Source: Pseudomonadales bacterium | Lineage (GTDB): Bacteria; Pseudomonadota; Gammaproteobacteria; Pseudomonadales; IMCC2047 | Direction of reading: 5' to 3' | Assembly: GCA_021736745.1 (NCBI GenBank) | Contig: JAIPFG010000002.1 | Coordinates: 1 to 43,348 of the forward strand | Length of the DNA: 43,348 nt | Shown here: piece by piece, positions 16,401 through 25,421 of the stretch | Layout: the number at the start of each line of letters is the position of its first letter | How positions within the stretch are numbered: the stretch's first letter is position 1 | Notes under the pieces: generated by a model | Databases searched by the model: none | Told to the model about the DNA's origin: nothing | What the model saw: only the letters and a program-made list of their open reading frames with translations | Program-made: the position numbers and the translations under genes

Positions 16401-18352
16401 CCGCACCAGACCATAGCAAAGGCCTGAGTAAAGAGTTGATTGGTACCTTCGGCATCAACTTCGCCTTCCAACCGATAAATCAGATTGAAATCATGATTCC
16501 AGGCGACCATCCCTTCCCTATCCACTATTTTGTAGGGGTGTTCACCGATAACCTTCAACCCCATGTTTTCTAAAATAGGAATAATGTCTGACAGCGGCAG
16601 TGGTTTTTCCCTGTGGTAAAGGCTGAAATGGACTTCCTCTTCTTCGTCCTCTGCATACTGGTAAAACCAAGTTGTCATGGGGTTGCTATCGGATAAGGAA
16701 AGTATGTGTTGTACGTCCGTCACACCAACGCGAGGCGGAAAGTTATCTCTAAAACTAGAGGGGAAGGCATTATGAAAACGGCGCCCATATAAAATACCCT
16801 GTTCTTCACCGTACCTGTCAACTAACCCCTGAAGCAATTCATCTTGCCAGGAGCGGGTGACATCGATAATCTCCTGGCGGAGTGCCTTCAAGTCATAGTC
16901 ACATTGCTGATTAGGATTTGTGCGTAGGACAAAATGGGTACGTACTAAAATGGATTCACTAAAATAGGTGGTAAACTCCACATTTAGTGCATTAAATGCC
17001 TGAGTGAGAATTGCCTGTATTTTTTTTCTGGTTTCAGTGTTATAGCTTTCCTTCGGCATATAAACGAGGCAGGAAAAAAACTTGCCGTAATGATCTTTGC
17101 GCACAAACAGACGAGTCTGCTGGCGCTCTTTGATTTGAGCCACTCGGGTTATTGTCTGAAAGAGCTCATCAATATCTGTCAGAAATAATTCTTCACGGGG
17201 AAAAGTATCGATAACACGCGCCAGTTGCTTACCCTCATGGCTGTATGGGTACAAACCGGAACGCTGGATAATCTGTTCCACTTTCTTTCTGAGCACGGGA
17301 ATCCGTTGCGCTCTTTCGGTGTACACCGGCAGGCTGTAAAGCCCCAAAAATCCATGTTCACCAATCACTTCCCCCCTATCATTAAACTCTCGTACGGCAA
17401 TATAATCGGGGTAAATGGGGCGATGTACCCGCGCCATACTACCTGATTTCGCAAAACTAAGTATCTGCGGTTTTTCAATGTAAGACTGCAGGTCAGGACT
17501 TAAATCATCCAAATATTTATCTTGAGCAGATTTACGTTTGCGTTTAACCAGTCCAAGTTCTTCGTCTTCTAAATACTTAATCAGTTTTTTATTACCCTCA
17601 ACGACCAGGGAATATTTTTTATAGCCTAAAAAAGTAAAGTTTTGATCTACTAACCAGGTGAGAAAGGTTTCCGACTCCGCCAGTTCCTCACGATTTATCG
17701 GCGGTGGATTTTTTCTTAACCGTTCAACAATCTCATTTACCTGTGCTTTCATCGGCTCAAAATCACTGACCACCGCAGCGACATCCGCCAGGACATCTTC
17801 CAATTCCTCTTCCAACCGGGTGAGTATTTCTTTACCCGCCATGCGGTCGATTTCAAAATACATAAAGGCTTCCGTTTTAAAGCCTTTCATGTCAATCCGG
17901 CAGCCATCCTGGTAATTGCAGATGGTACGATCCTGAAATTTCCCTTTCGGGTTGCGTTTTACCTGAGAAACAATGCTTTGCACTGCATGAATATTGATTT
18001 CCTGGCGTGACAATTCTATCCGAACCGAATCCACCAAAAAGGGCATATCGGTTTGCAGCACCATCACAATGGTATGACTGGATTGCCAAAAGTGCTGGTC
18101 AAAATCAGGGTTGAATACTTTGATTTTCGGCCTTTTGCCATCAAATTCCTGGATGAATTTCCACGCGCTGAGAGTTTGCCCATAAACGTCCGATACATTT
18201 TTACCGGAGAGATCGTCAAACGGTACATTCTGAAAGTAGTCACGTGCAAAAGTGATAACTTTTTCCTGCTGAGCTTTATTTAATTTAGCTTTGAATTCCT
18301 TCTCTAATTGCAGCATACATTTTTTCTTGTCAGCCAGCATGACGCCTTTCAT
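13487..18352 (-). CDS. NAD-specific glutamate dehydrogenase, large (~180 kDa) type
   Basis: Catabolic enzyme that oxidatively deaminates glutamate to 2-oxoglutarate with NAD+. The ~1621-residue length fits the L_180 class. The N-terminal half contains the regulatory ACT-like regions (FLVDSVRIELSRQEINIHAVQ). The catalytic part carries VPVGAKGGFV, GGSQGYDHKGMGITARGAW and VGIGDMAGDVFGNGML. The frame is open further upstream to 18421, but family N-termini resemble the sequence from MKGV (18352) or MLAD (18340, AAAGG just upstream), so 18352 was chosen. It is divergent from the 5-oxoprolinase gene; the product of that reaction, glutamate, is its substrate, which makes a metabolic link plausible. 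Confidence 0.95.
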   Translation of the reverse strand: MKGVMLADKKKCMLQLEKEFKAKLNKAQQEKVITFARDYFQNVPFDDLSGKNVSDVYGQTLSAWKFIQEFDGKRPKIKVFNPDFDQHFWQSSHTIVMVLQTDMPFLVDSVRIELSRQEINIHAVQSIVSQVKRNPKGKFQDRTICNYQDGCRIDMKGFKTEAFMYFEIDRMAGKEILTRLEEELEDVLADVAAVVSDFEPMKAQVNEIVERLRKNPPPINREELAESETFLTWLVDQNFTFLGYKKYSLVVEGNKKLIKYLEDEELGLVKRKRKSAQDKYLDDLSPDLQSYIEKPQILSFAKSGSMARVHRPIYPDYIAVREFNDRGEVIGEHGFLGLYSLPVYTERAQRIPVLRKKVEQIIQRSGLYPYSHEGKQLARVIDTFPREELFLTDIDELFQTITRVAQIKERQQTRLFVRKDHYGKFFSCLVYMPKESYNTETRKKIQAILTQAFNALNVEFTTYFSESILVRTHFVLRTNPNQQCDYDLKALRQEIIDVTRSWQDELLQGLVDRYGEEQGILYGRRFHNAFPSSFRDNFPPRVGVTDVQHILSLSDSNPMTTWFYQYAEDEEEEVHFSLYHREKPLPLSDIIPILENMGLKVIGEHPYKIVDREGMVAWNHDFNLIYRLEGEVDAEGTNQLFTQAFAMVWCGLAANDSFNRLVLAAQMDWRSIAFIRACGRYLKQIRLGLSQEYIADTLLRHMEFTRLIVRYFNTKFDPDLKLNYDARQKQLKQLEKEYLALLDQVESLSEDRVLRRYLELNKAMLRTNFFQTQTEGATKEYISFKLDPKQMPDIPLPCPMYEIFVYSNRMEGVHLRGGKVARGGLRWSDRIEDYRTEVLGLVKAQQVKNAVIVPVGAKGGFVAHRTFEMTDREAFMAEGIACYKTFIRGLLDVSDNLLKGKIIPPPRVLRYDEDDPYLVVAADKGTATFSDISNGIAKEYGYWLGDAFASGGSQGYDHKGMGITARGAWVSVQRHFRERGLDVQHTDFTVVGIGDMAGDVFGNGMLLSEHIQLVAAFNHMHIFIDPNPNAAKSFSERKRLFEQPRSSWTDYDRKLISKGGGVYHRSVKSINVSPEMKQRFDIKANQLTPNDLINALLKSPVDMIWNGGIGTYVKATSESHLDVGDKANDAIRINGAQLRAKVVVEGGNLGMTQLGRVEYGLAGGISNTDAIDNAGGVDCSDHEVNIKILLDNLVTAGELTEKQRNKLLVDMTEDVATLVLENNYQQVQAISIAQSSADQYMNEYRRFITYLEETGKLNRALEFLPSDEELAQRDEHGKTLTRPELSVLISYSKAELKEMLVNTTIPDDDYMSQAVETAFPKILTKKYKGAVHQHQLRREIIATQLANDIVNHMGITYVSRMRNSTDAQNEQIAMAYVIARDIFQMPKKWKAIEALDNQVSAKVQTDMMFSLMRLVRHGARWLLRHRRNYGDVKSVIQHFNPGIEKLCKNMPGILCGEPLKQWQKANDELLSTGVPEALAADIASCSAIYFALDIIEATADTGADLDQVAHIFFNLANCLNLHWFRQQIILLDVDTRWHAAVRDTFRDDLDLQLRKLTNAVIKIDSGAPKDPEERVKYWINDHQELLSRWQSMQKELRNAPAVDTAMFTVAIRELMRMEQEE

Positions 18353-18507
18353 TGTTATTGTCCCGTGAATTGTATTTAATGAATGTCCGCTTACGATGCC
18401 CAATCCTGCATAAAAGTGCATTACAATAACGTAAATACACTATGAGCGAAAAGTATAGTTAAGAAAAAAATAATATGGTTTTTTCAAGCCTTGATAATCA
18501 GCATAAG

Positions 18508-21500
18508 ATGTTAAAAAAATGGCAGTTTTGGGTAGATCGTGGTGGCACCTTCACCGACGTGGTGGCACAGAGTCCCGAAGGTCATATCCTGACCCGAAAA
18601 CTGCTGTCTGAAAATCCCGAGCAGTATGCTGACGCGGCACTCCAAGGTATTCGGGAAATACTTAAAGTGTCACCCCAGGATCGAATTCCTCACAAACTTC
18701 TCCACTCCGTTAAAATGGGGACAACGGTGGCTACCAATGCATTATTGGAACGTAAAGGGACGCCAACCCTGCTAGCCATCACCTGCGGCTTTAAAGATGC
18801 ACTGCGAATTGCTTACCAAAACCGTCCGAACCTTTTTGAACTGGATATTAAACTGCCGAAATTGCTTTACCAGGACGTGGTGGAAATTGATGAACGTATC
18901 AACGCGCAAGGTGAGGTTCTAGTCAGTTTAGATAGGCAGCTAGCGGCGCAACAATTATCTCAGGCTTTTGCTCGTGGCATCCGAGCCATTGCCATCGTGC
19001 TGATGCATGGTTATCGCTACCCTCATCATGAACAAGAACTGGCCAATATTGCTGCCGATATCGGTTTCACCCAAATTTCCACAAGCCACCAGACCAGTCC
19101 ACTGATGAAGCTGGTCAGCCGCGGTGACACTACCGTCGTTGATGCTTACCTTTCACCCATTCTTAGGCAATATATCGACCAGGTTGCCGCCGAACTGGGG
19201 AACACACAACTCATGTTCATGCAGTCCAATGGCGGCTTGGTCAGCGCCGATCTCTTTCAAGGCAAAGACAGTATTCTTTCCGGACCGGCCGGCGGTATTG
19301 TGGGTGCCGTTAAAATCTCTCAGCAGGCAGGTCATCAACGAATTATTGCTTTTGATATGGGCGGCACATCCACCGATGTTTCTCATTTTCAGGGTGAATT
19401 TGAACGCACCTTCGATGCTCAAGTAGCTGGCGTCAGAATGCGCGCACCCATGATGCAAATCCATACAGTTGCTGCCGGTGGCGGTTCTATCCTCAGTTTT
19501 GAAGGTGGTCGTTTTCGTGTCGGGCCAGAGTCCGCAGGGGCTAATCCCGGTCCAGCCAGTTACCGCCGTGGTGGTCCACTCACCGTAACAGATTGCAATC
19601 TGTTGCTGGGAAAACTCAATTCGGATTTCTTTCCCAGGGTTTTTGGCCCGAATGCTGACAGCCCTTTAGACAGTGTCATTGTCGAACAAAAATTTAAACA
19701 GCTAGCCCGCGAAATACAGCAACAGACCGGGAAAATCCTCACACACTTTGCTGTGGCTGAAGGTTTTCTTAAAATTGCCGTCGATAATATGGCTAACGCC
19801 ATTAAACAGATATCCACACAACGTGGTTACGATGTCACGGATTATACCCTCTGTAGTTTCGGCGGCGCTGGCGGACAACATGCTTGCTTAGTCGCCGATG
19901 CATTAGGCATGAAAAAAGTAATTTTGCACCCTTTGGCCGGCGTTCTCTCCGCCTACGGTATGGGGTTGGCCGATATAAGGACCATCCGCCAGCAGGCGGT
20001 GGAAAGTCCACTCTCCAAGCATTTGGTAAAAACATTACAACCAAACTTGCAGAACATGGAAGAGGAGACCCGTCGCAAACTAGTGACACAGGGGGTCAAC
20101 GAGAAGACTATTCGATTCCAGCACACCGCCTATGTGAAATATGACGGCACGGATTCAAGCCTGGCGGTGCCTTTTATTGACTTTCCCCACACGGTTTCTG
20201 CATTTGCAGCAGCACATCAACAGCAATACGGTTTTACTGTCCCTGACAAAACTCTCATTCTGGAGTCCATCGCTGTTGAAGCGGTTGGTCCAGGACATAA
20301 CGAGCATGTCACTTCCCCCACTTTTGGTCCTAGGCCCAATGACTTAAAGGCTATTGCCCGGACATATTTTTTTAGTGGCGGGAAAAATTATCCGGCGCCA
20401 GTTTTTGATAGGCAACTTCTTCATCCAGGCGATCGAATTGACGGTCCGGCCATTATTATAGAAACCACCGGCACCAATATCGTCGAACCAGGATGGCAAG
20501 CACATCTAACCGATTTGGGTAACCTGGAGTTGACGCGGATAACGCCCCTCCCCAACCGAGTAGCGATCGGCACAGAGGCTGATCCGATCATGTTGGAAGT
20601 TTTTAACAATTTGTTTATGTCCATTGCCGAACAAATGGGTGCCGTGTTGGAAAATACGAGTCACTCGGTGAACGTCAAAGAACGCCTGGATTTTTCCTGT
20701 GCGATTTTTGATTCACTAGGCGATTTGGTTGCCAATGCGCCACATATGCCTGTCCATCTAGGTTCTATGGGTGAAAGTGTGAAAAGCATCATTGCCAAAT
20801 TCAGGCAAGATATCCACCCCGGAGACAGCTTTGTCAGCAATGCCCCCTATAATGGTGGCACCCACCTGCCCGACATCACTGTGATCAACCCGGTGTTTGA
20901 TCATAATCATTCCGAAATACTCTTTTTTGTAGCCTCCCGTGGACATCATGCGGACATCGGCGGCATCAGCCCAGGCTCTATGCCGCCAAACAGTACGAGC
21001 GTCGATCAGGAAGGAGTACTGTTCGATAATATCCGGTTATTACGGCAGGGGAAATTCAAAGAGGATGAAATCCGTCACCAGCTGACCTCAGGCCATTATC
21101 CTGCACGTAATCCAGATCAGAACATTGCTGATTTAAAAGCGCAAATGGCCGCCAACACGAAAGGCGCGGGAGAAATGTGGCGCATGATCGAGCACTATGG
21201 GGTTGAGGTGGTTAAGGCCTATATGCGACATGTGCAGAACAACGCAGAAGCTTCCGTCCGCAGAGTTATCGGCGACTTGATGGAGGGTGAATTTATTTAT
21301 CAAATCGATGATTTTGCCACTATCAAGGTAAAAATCTCTTTGGATAAAGAAAATGCCAGCGCCACTGTCGATTTCTCTGGTACCTCCAAACAGTTGCCCA
21401 ATAATTTCAATGCGCCATCGGCCGTCTGTAAAGCAGCCGTGTTATATGTTTTCAGAACACTGGTGAAGGAAGATATCCCTATGAACCAGGGCTGTCTCAA

Positions 21501-22113
21501 GCCGATTCAAATAATTATTCCAGAGGGCTCTCTGTTAAACCCGCGCTATCCTGCCGCTGTCGTCGCCGGCAACGTGGAAACGTCACAGTGGATTGTGAAT
21601 GCATTATATGGTGCCTTGGGCGTGTGCGCTGCGGCTCAGGGCACCATGAATAATTTTACCTTTGGCGATGACAACTATCAGTATTATGAAACCATCGCGG
21701 GGGGGATGGGGGCAGGACCGAGCTTTCATGGCGTTAGCGCGATACAATCGCATATGACCAACTCCCGTCTCACCGACCCTGAAGTGCTAGAATGGCGCTA
21801 CCCAGTATTAGTGGAGGATTTCTCTATCCGCAGGCACAGCGGCGGCCAAGGTAAGTATAGTGGCGGCGACGGAGTCGTTCGGAAAATTCAATTTTTAAAG
21901 CCTATGTCAGCGGCCATCTTGTCTTCTCACCGTCAGACACCGCCCTTTGGTCTTGCTGGCGGGAAACCAGGCGCAGTGGGGAAAAATTACATTCAGCACA
22001 TAAACGGCAAGGTAACTGCACTGAAAGCAACCGACCAGGTGGCAATGAAGAGTGGCAATACCTTTGTGGTCGAAACTCCAGGTGGTGGCGGGTTTGGAAC
22101 GCCGGAACAGTAA
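18508..22113 (+). CDS. 5-oxoprolinase / hydantoinase (HyuA-HyuB fusion)
   Basis: About 1,200 residues, the full length of ATP-dependent 5-oxoprolinase, which opens 5-oxoproline to glutamate. The HyuA-like half starts WVDRGGTFTDVV (ATP/phosphate site) and contains GPAGGIVGA, FDMGGTSTDVS and FGGAGGQHA. The HyuB-like half starts near residue 690 with EVFNNLFMSIAEQMG and contains NAPYNGGTHLPDITV, SRGHHADIGG and the C-terminal TPGGGGFG. The frame is open from 18475, but homologues begin a few residues before WxFWxDRGG, so ATG 18508 was preferred; neither start has a good SD. Cytoplasmic. Related members hydrolyse hydantoins or N-methylhydantoin, so the lactam substrate is not certain. A MalT-type regulator follows 29 bp later. 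Confidence 0.93.
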   Translation: MLKKWQFWVDRGGTFTDVVAQSPEGHILTRKLLSENPEQYADAALQGIREILKVSPQDRIPHKLLHSVKMGTTVATNALLERKGTPTLLAITCGFKDALRIAYQNRPNLFELDIKLPKLLYQDVVEIDERINAQGEVLVSLDRQLAAQQLSQAFARGIRAIAIVLMHGYRYPHHEQELANIAADIGFTQISTSHQTSPLMKLVSRGDTTVVDAYLSPILRQYIDQVAAELGNTQLMFMQSNGGLVSADLFQGKDSILSGPAGGIVGAVKISQQAGHQRIIAFDMGGTSTDVSHFQGEFERTFDAQVAGVRMRAPMMQIHTVAAGGGSILSFEGGRFRVGPESAGANPGPASYRRGGPLTVTDCNLLLGKLNSDFFPRVFGPNADSPLDSVIVEQKFKQLAREIQQQTGKILTHFAVAEGFLKIAVDNMANAIKQISTQRGYDVTDYTLCSFGGAGGQHACLVADALGMKKVILHPLAGVLSAYGMGLADIRTIRQQAVESPLSKHLVKTLQPNLQNMEEETRRKLVTQGVNEKTIRFQHTAYVKYDGTDSSLAVPFIDFPHTVSAFAAAHQQQYGFTVPDKTLILESIAVEAVGPGHNEHVTSPTFGPRPNDLKAIARTYFFSGGKNYPAPVFDRQLLHPGDRIDGPAIIIETTGTNIVEPGWQAHLTDLGNLELTRITPLPNRVAIGTEADPIMLEVFNNLFMSIAEQMGAVLENTSHSVNVKERLDFSCAIFDSLGDLVANAPHMPVHLGSMGESVKSIIAKFRQDIHPGDSFVSNAPYNGGTHLPDITVINPVFDHNHSEILFFVASRGHHADIGGISPGSMPPNSTSVDQEGVLFDNIRLLRQGKFKEDEIRHQLTSGHYPARNPDQNIADLKAQMAANTKGAGEMWRMIEHYGVEVVKAYMRHVQNNAEASVRRVIGDLMEGEFIYQIDDFATIKVKISLDKENASATVDFSGTSKQLPNNFNAPSAVCKAAVLYVFRTLVKEDIPMNQGCLKPIQIIIPEGSLLNPRYPAAVVAGNVETSQWIVNALYGALGVCAAAQGTMNNFTFGDDNYQYYETIAGGMGAGPSFHGVSAIQSHMTNSRLTDPEVLEWRYPVLVEDFSIRRHSGGQGKYSGGDGVVRKIQFLKPMSAAILSSHRQTPPFGLAGGKPGAVGKNYIQHINGKVTALKATDQVAMKSGNTFVVETPGGGGFGTPEQ

Positions 22114-22142
22114 AAACGTAAACACCAATCGATGAGTACAGT

Positions 22143-24839
22143 ATGCCCCTTGATCAAGACATTATTCTGACCAAACTTCTACCTCCGACCAACAGCGGTC
22201 GTGTGGTTCATCGTTCACAATTTGACCACTTAATCACAGAACAACCTCAGTGCCCGGTCACACTGATTTGCGCTCCCGCCGGTTATGGCAAATCAACTCT
22301 CATGTCAGAATGGCATCAAAACCTGAACGGACAAAACAGTTTGACATGCTGGCTCTCTCTGGAACAGGAAGAAAACAATGCATTTGCATTGCTGACCTAT
22401 TTTATCGCGGCGCTGACTCATGCCAATGCCATCTCCGGCGTCATTGCACGCAGCCAACTGCTTAACTGGAATGCGGAAAGGTCGACAACCATCATTGCCG
22501 CCCTGATGAGGGAAATTGCTGAGCAACCCTCTTCTATTGTGATGTTTATCGATGATTATCATGCCGTAGATACCCCGGCAATTGCACGTATTATGGAAAC
22601 GCTGATTAATCAATCACCAGACAATTTTTCATTGATTATTGCCAGCAGGAAACGTCCGCAGTTTTCCATAGGCAGCCTAAAAGTGCATCACCGTCTAATG
22701 GAAATCAATGCCAATAGCCTTAGGTTTAGCGAACAGGACGTAGCGCAGTTTATTGGGCAACAGTTAAGCACGCCGCTTGATGAACAAACCATCCATAAAA
22801 TTACTCAACAAACGGAAGGTTGGCCCGCCGCAATCCAATTGGTCACACTCGCCTTAATGGGCACCTCAAACCAACAGGAAATTCTCAATAAAATTTCTGG
22901 CAACGTACTCGATATCGCTGATTATCTTGCCAAAGATGTTCTGGGTAATTTGACCTCGGAAATGCGGCAGTTTTTATTACACACCGCTGTGCTTAATCGT
23001 TTCCAACCAGAACTCTGTGACTGCATTAATCCAGGACAAAACAACCGTCAACTCATTGATCAATGCCTACAGCAGAACCTGTTTTTGATCCCCTTGGATC
23101 AAACCAGAGGATGGTATCGGTATCATTATTTATTCCGGGAGTTTCTGCTCAACCAATTAGCTATCAACCATCCCAAAAAACTGCATGAACTCCATCGGCT
23201 TGCCAGTCATTGGTTTGCCGAAAAGGGACTCATTGACGATGCCGTGTCACATGCCATAGAGGGTCAGGATTTCCCGTTTTTAACAGAATTGGTTGAACGT
23301 CATGCCAAACAGTTTATTACCCGCGGTCATATGACTCAGGTGTTGGAATGGATCAACCGTATTCCTGCTGATTTGATGGCTGACCGCCCTACCATTCCGG
23401 GGTATAAATGTTGTGCATTGTTTCATATGCGGCGCCCTACGGAAGCAGCTGAAGCCTTGCGTGAGGCGGAACAACGACTCGATGAACTGGAAGCCCGCGG
23501 GGAATCAATTCCTGGATTACGGGAAGAACTAAATGTTTACCGCAGTGGAACGGCCGTAGCTGCCGATGATGTTGTCAGAGCCAAAGCCGTTGCTCTGCAA
23601 CCCCTCAGCGCTGCGGTTGAACCCTTCATCCATGGCGCGCAACAGAATATTTTAGGTTATTGTCATTTTGCCGAAGGCGAATACCAACTGGCTCGAGAGG
23701 CATTGGCAAGAGGGAACATTTATCATGCGCAATGTAATTCCACCTACGGCATCGTCTATTCACAATGCTTTTCCGCTCTCGTGGAAATGGCTATCGGCGA
23801 TTTACCCCGGGCGGAGCAACTGTTTAGCCTGGCGGAAAAAACAGCTGAACTGGAAGAAAGCTGGCGCAGCTATATCTCGGCAGAACCCTCACTATATCGC
23901 GGCTGTATCTTATATGAGTGGAATCAAATCGAGGATGCGCGCGAGCTGCTCGAACAAAACCTTCCCTATGTCGAGGAGTGTTCCCAAGCCAGTGCGCCAG
24001 TACTTGGCCACATTGTCATGGCGAAAATTTGTTGGCGTGACGATAATCGTTCCGAAGCCTATGCCCATTTGGCGCGCGCACAGTCAATTTGCCAATCCGC
24101 CAACCTTAAATATCAACGGTTGCTGGTAGCCAATGAGCAAATCCGACTATTAATAGCGGAAGGACAAGTATATCGTGCCTTAGCCACCGCCAATCTATTG
24201 GGTATACAGCCCCATTCGGAAGCGCCTGAGCCCATGCCGCAAGGCTGGGAGCGTGAATCAGGGTTTAAATTACTGATCAAGTCGAGGCTACTCTTGGGGT
24301 TAGGAGAATATACTGAAGCATTATTATTGGTCGATCAATTACTAACGCTGGCAGAAAAGACCGAGACTCGCCGACCGCAATTACTCCTATACATTATGAA
24401 AGCACAGGCTGAATTAATGTTAGAGCAGAAAGGTCTGGCTTATCGGACGATCTGCAGCGCTATCGAAAAGGCACAAACCGGCCCTTACTTCAGTCTGTTT
24501 CTGGAGGAAGCCCCCTTTGTCTTTAAGTTAGTGGCAGCCAGCCCAAATCAAGAAGGAATGTCGATCGCAGGGAAACACTTCTTGGCCCAGTTGGAAAAAC
24601 CAAATACCCCGACGAAGAACAGTCCTAAAACCATCTCTGAGTCAGAGAAATTGAGTCAGCGGGAGGTAGAGATCCTCGTGTTAATTTCTCAGGGTAAGAC
24701 GAATCATCAAATAGCAGAGAAGCTTTTTATTGCCGACAATACCGTCAAATGGCATTTGAAGAATATTTTCGACAAACTGGAAGTGCGTAATCGCACCTCT
24801 GCTGTATTTGTCGGTAAGGCTATGGGGATCATCAAATAA
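22143..24839 (+). CDS. MalT/AlkS-type ATP-dependent LuxR-family transcriptional activator
   Basis: An 898-residue STAND-class regulator. The N-terminal NTPase domain has Walker A APAGYGKST (44-52) and an acidic Walker B region (MFIDDYHA). The middle ~450 residues are helical TPR-like repeats expected to bind the effector, and the C-terminus (~833-898) is a LuxR helix-turn-helix (LSQREVEILVLISQGKTN, then NTVKWHLKNIF). Such proteins activate catabolic operons when ATP and an inducer are bound. It lies 29 bp after the 5-oxoprolinase gene on the same strand, so it may control that gene and the neighbouring amidohydrolase/TonB-receptor genes. It converges on the NTF2-like gene with a 16-bp gap. 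Confidence 0.92.
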   Translation: MPLDQDIILTKLLPPTNSGRVVHRSQFDHLITEQPQCPVTLICAPAGYGKSTLMSEWHQNLNGQNSLTCWLSLEQEENNAFALLTYFIAALTHANAISGVIARSQLLNWNAERSTTIIAALMREIAEQPSSIVMFIDDYHAVDTPAIARIMETLINQSPDNFSLIIASRKRPQFSIGSLKVHHRLMEINANSLRFSEQDVAQFIGQQLSTPLDEQTIHKITQQTEGWPAAIQLVTLALMGTSNQQEILNKISGNVLDIADYLAKDVLGNLTSEMRQFLLHTAVLNRFQPELCDCINPGQNNRQLIDQCLQQNLFLIPLDQTRGWYRYHYLFREFLLNQLAINHPKKLHELHRLASHWFAEKGLIDDAVSHAIEGQDFPFLTELVERHAKQFITRGHMTQVLEWINRIPADLMADRPTIPGYKCCALFHMRRPTEAAEALREAEQRLDELEARGESIPGLREELNVYRSGTAVAADDVVRAKAVALQPLSAAVEPFIHGAQQNILGYCHFAEGEYQLAREALARGNIYHAQCNSTYGIVYSQCFSALVEMAIGDLPRAEQLFSLAEKTAELEESWRSYISAEPSLYRGCILYEWNQIEDARELLEQNLPYVEECSQASAPVLGHIVMAKICWRDDNRSEAYAHLARAQSICQSANLKYQRLLVANEQIRLLIAEGQVYRALATANLLGIQPHSEAPEPMPQGWERESGFKLLIKSRLLLGLGEYTEALLLVDQLLTLAEKTETRRPQLLLYIMKAQAELMLEQKGLAYRTICSAIEKAQTGPYFSLFLEEAPFVFKLVAASPNQEGMSIAGKHFLAQLEKPNTPTKNSPKTISESEKLSQREVEILVLISQGKTNHQIAEKLFIADNTVKWHLKNIFDKLEVRNRTSAVFVGKAMGIIK

Positions 24840-24855
24840 TGTCCCCCGCCTAGGT

Positions 24856-25221
24856 TTAGGCTGATTGAAACAACTTACTTACGATGTACCACTTGCCCTC
24901 TTTTTTAAGCAAATGAAAACTGTTGGTAAAATTCATACCAAGATAATTATTTTCTCGAAGGAGAATGGTTGCCGTATCGCCCGCCACCTCGGCGTGCCCT
25001 ATTATAGCCTCATAGGGTTCACCGGATGACTCCGGACAGGGCGCAGTGGCAACGGTGTGATAAAACACTTCCGGAGTACCGGTAATTAATTGACCGTTCA
25101 GAACTCCATACATGGCCGCTTGCTCATGAAACAACTGTTTCAGACTATTAACATCACCGTAACGGCAGCAGTCAGCGTAGGATTGCAGGACGGAAGCGGG
25201 CATTGTTTGATCGACAGTCAT
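24856..25221 (-). CDS. NTF2-like / putative lumazine-binding domain protein
   Basis: A 121-residue single-domain protein of the NTF2/SnoaL superfamily. The pattern of an N-terminal helix pair (YADCCRYGDVNSLKQLFHEQA), central strands and the ending KKEGKWYIVSKLFQS is typical of the Lumazine_bd_2 group. Members of this superfamily are small enzymes or binding proteins; no catalytic residue set could be recognised. The gene follows the HDAC-like gene on the same strand after a 200-bp gap. Confidence 0.8.
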   Translation of the reverse strand: MTVDQTMPASVLQSYADCCRYGDVNSLKQLFHEQAAMYGVLNGQLITGTPEVFYHTVATAPCPESSGEPYEAIIGHAEVAGDTATILLRENNYLGMNFTNSFHLLKKEGKWYIVSKLFQSA

Positions 25222-25421
25222 CTTGGTTTTCTCCTAAATACCAACGATTACAGGTTGTTCTTTGTCTTGACGCAATATGATCCAAAACAGGCGGTATCAC
25301 CCAAACATAGTAAAGATACCAAGAATCAACACCTGCCAATAAGTGTCTGGAGCAATGAGAGGGCTAAACCTCCAATCGCAACCAGGGTTACCATCGTGCA
25401 GCAACATCCTTAGTCATAGGG

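Noticed and set aside
25090..25413. 107-codon plus-strand frame over the NTF2-like gene start and the following gap
   Set aside because: More than a third overlaps a supported gene antisense, with no RBS or domain.
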